NCBI GenBank assembly: GCA_005884155.1
Contig: VAXD01000031.1
Location: 1-6,451 of the forward strand
Direction of reading: 5' to 3'
DNA: 6,451 bases
Source: Actinomycetota bacterium
GTDB lineage: Bacteria; Actinomycetota; Thermoleophilia; Gaiellales; Gaiellaceae
Positions 5,587 through 6,451 of this stretch are shown one piece after another (position 1 is the first letter of the stretch; the number at the start of each line of letters is the position of its first letter). Made by a program: the position numbers and the translations under genes. The notes below the pieces were generated by a model that was not told where the DNA came from, did no database searches, and saw nothing but the letters and a program-made list of their open reading frames with translations.

Positions 5587-6338
5587 CCGCCGACCTCAGC
5601 CGGCCGGAGCGCAACCCGGCGGCGGCGGAGCGCGCGCGCGAGGGCGAGCGAGACGAGCCCGATGAAGCCGATGATCCCGAGGATTGCGACATCGCCGCCG
5701 GGCCAGTCGACGCCGGCGCCCTCGCCGCCCCAGAAGATCCCGAAGCTGGTGAGCATGATTCCGACGGCGAACTTGAGCGTGTTCTCGGGAACCCGCTCGA
5801 GCGGCCCACGCACGACCACACCCGCGACGATCACGACGACGGCCGCAGCGGCTGCGGCTGCGGTGGCCAGGCCGAGCCGCCCTTTGGTCGCACCGAAGGT
5901 GACGACGATGAAGGCGACCTCGAGCCCTTCGAGGAGCACGCCCTTGAAGGCGACCGTGAACGAGTACCAATCCATTCCTGCCTTTTCGGCCCCGCCGGCC
6001 GACCGGGCTTCCTCACGCTCCCGCAAAAATGCCTCGGCCTCGTCGTGGAGCGGCTTGTAACCGCTTGCCCGCAGCACAGCCTTGCGCAACCACTGCACGC
6101 CGAAGGCGAGCAGCAGCGCCCCGACGACGAAGCGCAACGTCCCGATCGGGATGTTCTGGAGCGCCGGCCCGAGCGCGGCGATGACGGCTACGAGGACGAG
6201 CGAGGCCGCCCCGACCCCGACCAGCGTCGAACGCCAGCCCCGCACGACCCCGACGGCGAGCACGATCGTCAGCGCCTCGACTGCCTCGACCCCGCTGGCG
6301 AGAAAGGTGGCGAAGAAGAGGATGACGTCCGAGCTCAC
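5583..6338 (-). CDS. Polytopic membrane protein, COG4280-like, with internal duplication; possible ion transporter
   Basis: With the GTG start at 6338 the protein has 251 residues, about six to eight membrane helices and an internal repeat. The first half shows EAVEALTIVLAVG (18-30), then GPALQNIPIGTLRFVVG and FGVQWL (57-84). The second half shows EGLEVAFIVVTFG (137-149), then GPLERVPENTLKFAVG and FGIFWG. A charged soluble loop (about 90-121, HDEAEAFLREREEA) joins the halves. Each half carries a Glu-x-x-Glu pair inside a helix, which recalls the acidic motifs of duplicated cation transporters (REGLE of FTR1, the acidic motif of TMEM165/Gdt1). I recognise it as resembling the uncharacterised family COG4280, and transport is inference. 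Start choice: the frame extends to ATG 6416, but GTG 6338 overlaps the stop of the upstream gene as GTGA, and the extra 26 residues are low-complexity and encoded over that gene's end. Its own stop overlaps the next ATG. Confidence 0.82.
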   Translation of the reverse strand: MSSDVILFFATFLASGVEAVEALTIVLAVGVVRGWRSTLVGVGAASLVLVAVIAALGPALQNIPIGTLRFVVGALLLAFGVQWLRKAVLRASGYKPLHDEAEAFLREREEARSAGGAEKAGMDWYSFTVAFKGVLLEGLEVAFIVVTFGATKGRLGLATAAAAAAAVVVIVAGVVVRGPLERVPENTLKFAVGIMLTSFGIFWGGEGAGVDWPGGDVAILGIIGFIGLVSLALARALRRRRVALRPAEVGG

Positions 6339-6451
6339 GGAGCCGACAGGAGACGATCCTCGTCCAGGCGCACTGGGCTGCGGACGGCGACGGAGAGTTC
6401 GCCCTTCGGCGTCCACGGCCGGACCTTGAACAGCGGCGCCAGCGGGCTGCG
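6335..6451 (-). CDS. C-terminal end of an unidentified protein (runs off right edge)
   Basis: Reading leftward from the right edge, one frame is open for 38 codons and ends in TGA at 6337-6335, which overlaps the GTG of the next gene (GTGA). The visible C-terminus contains PLFKVRPWTPKGELSVAV and ends DEDRLLSAP. It looks like an ordinary mixed-charge soluble protein end rather than a membrane segment. I do not recognise the family from this fragment. The stop/start overlap is the main reason to believe it is a real gene, and makes it the first visible member of the leftward operon. Confidence 0.6.
   Translation of the reverse strand, partial: RSPLAPLFKVRPWTPKGELSVAVRSPVRLDEDRLLSAP

Noticed and set aside
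5839..5866. GC-rich short repeat (GCNGCN run) in the membrane gene
   Set aside because: It encodes a poly-alanine stretch in a membrane helix, so simple codon repetition explains it rather than a repeat element.
6339..6416. ATG 6416 as start of the COG4280-like protein
   Set aside because: The extra 26 residues are low-complexity and overlap the coding end of the upstream gene. GTG 6338 gives a four-base stop/start overlap and a membrane helix directly after the start.

Overview
This is a GC-rich, gene-dense window of bacterial chromosome. It probably comes from an actinobacterium, and a Thermoleophilia-like lineage (Gaiellales or Solirubrobacterales) would fit. That assignment is inference. 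It rests on the base composition, GTG starts, stop/start overlaps, one apparently leaderless gene, and the protein families present (a HisKA_3/NarL two-component pair and a very large cyclase-STAND-TPR protein). I see no mobile element, CRISPR array, tRNA or rRNA.

Left part (1-2338): a divergent unit. Leftward from 375 runs the N-terminal 125 codons of a small multi-pass membrane protein that continues off the window. It is preceded by a perfect AAGGAGG ribosome binding site. Rightward, a 376-residue histidine kinase (546-1676) and a 221-residue NarL-type response regulator (1673-2338) overlap by ATGA. The intergenic region between the two directions (376-545) holds the best regulatory signal in the window. 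Two near-identical inverted repeats (7-2-7 and 8-2-8, shared core GCCG-AC-CGGC) lie immediately upstream of a -35/-10 pair (ATGACA, 17 bp, TACCTT). That promoter would start transcription at or very near the kinase GTG, giving a leaderless transcript. The nearer dyad is then centred at about -42.5, a classical activator position. The natural guess is that the response regulator controls its own operon and perhaps the divergent membrane gene.

Right part (2355-6451): a leftward operon of at least four genes. In transcription order it contains the C-terminal end of an unidentified protein (from the right edge to 6335), a membrane protein of the COG4280 type with a visible internal duplication (6338-5583), a 65-residue two-helix membrane protein (5586-5389), and a 1003-residue multidomain protein (5366-2355). 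The first three are chained by GTGA and ATGA overlaps, and the last follows after 22 bp. The large protein reads as DUF4062, then a class III nucleotidyl cyclase domain, an NB-ARC-like P-loop ATPase and a TPR-like C-terminal half, so it is a STAND-type signalling protein. It meets the response regulator gene tail to tail with only 16 bp between stop codons.

The most interesting objects are the paired dyad and leaderless promoter, the DUF4062-cyclase-STAND protein with atypical cyclase residues and a seemingly shortened N-terminal domain, and its apparent co-transcription with an uncharacterised duplicated membrane protein. None of these proves a new system from sequence alone.
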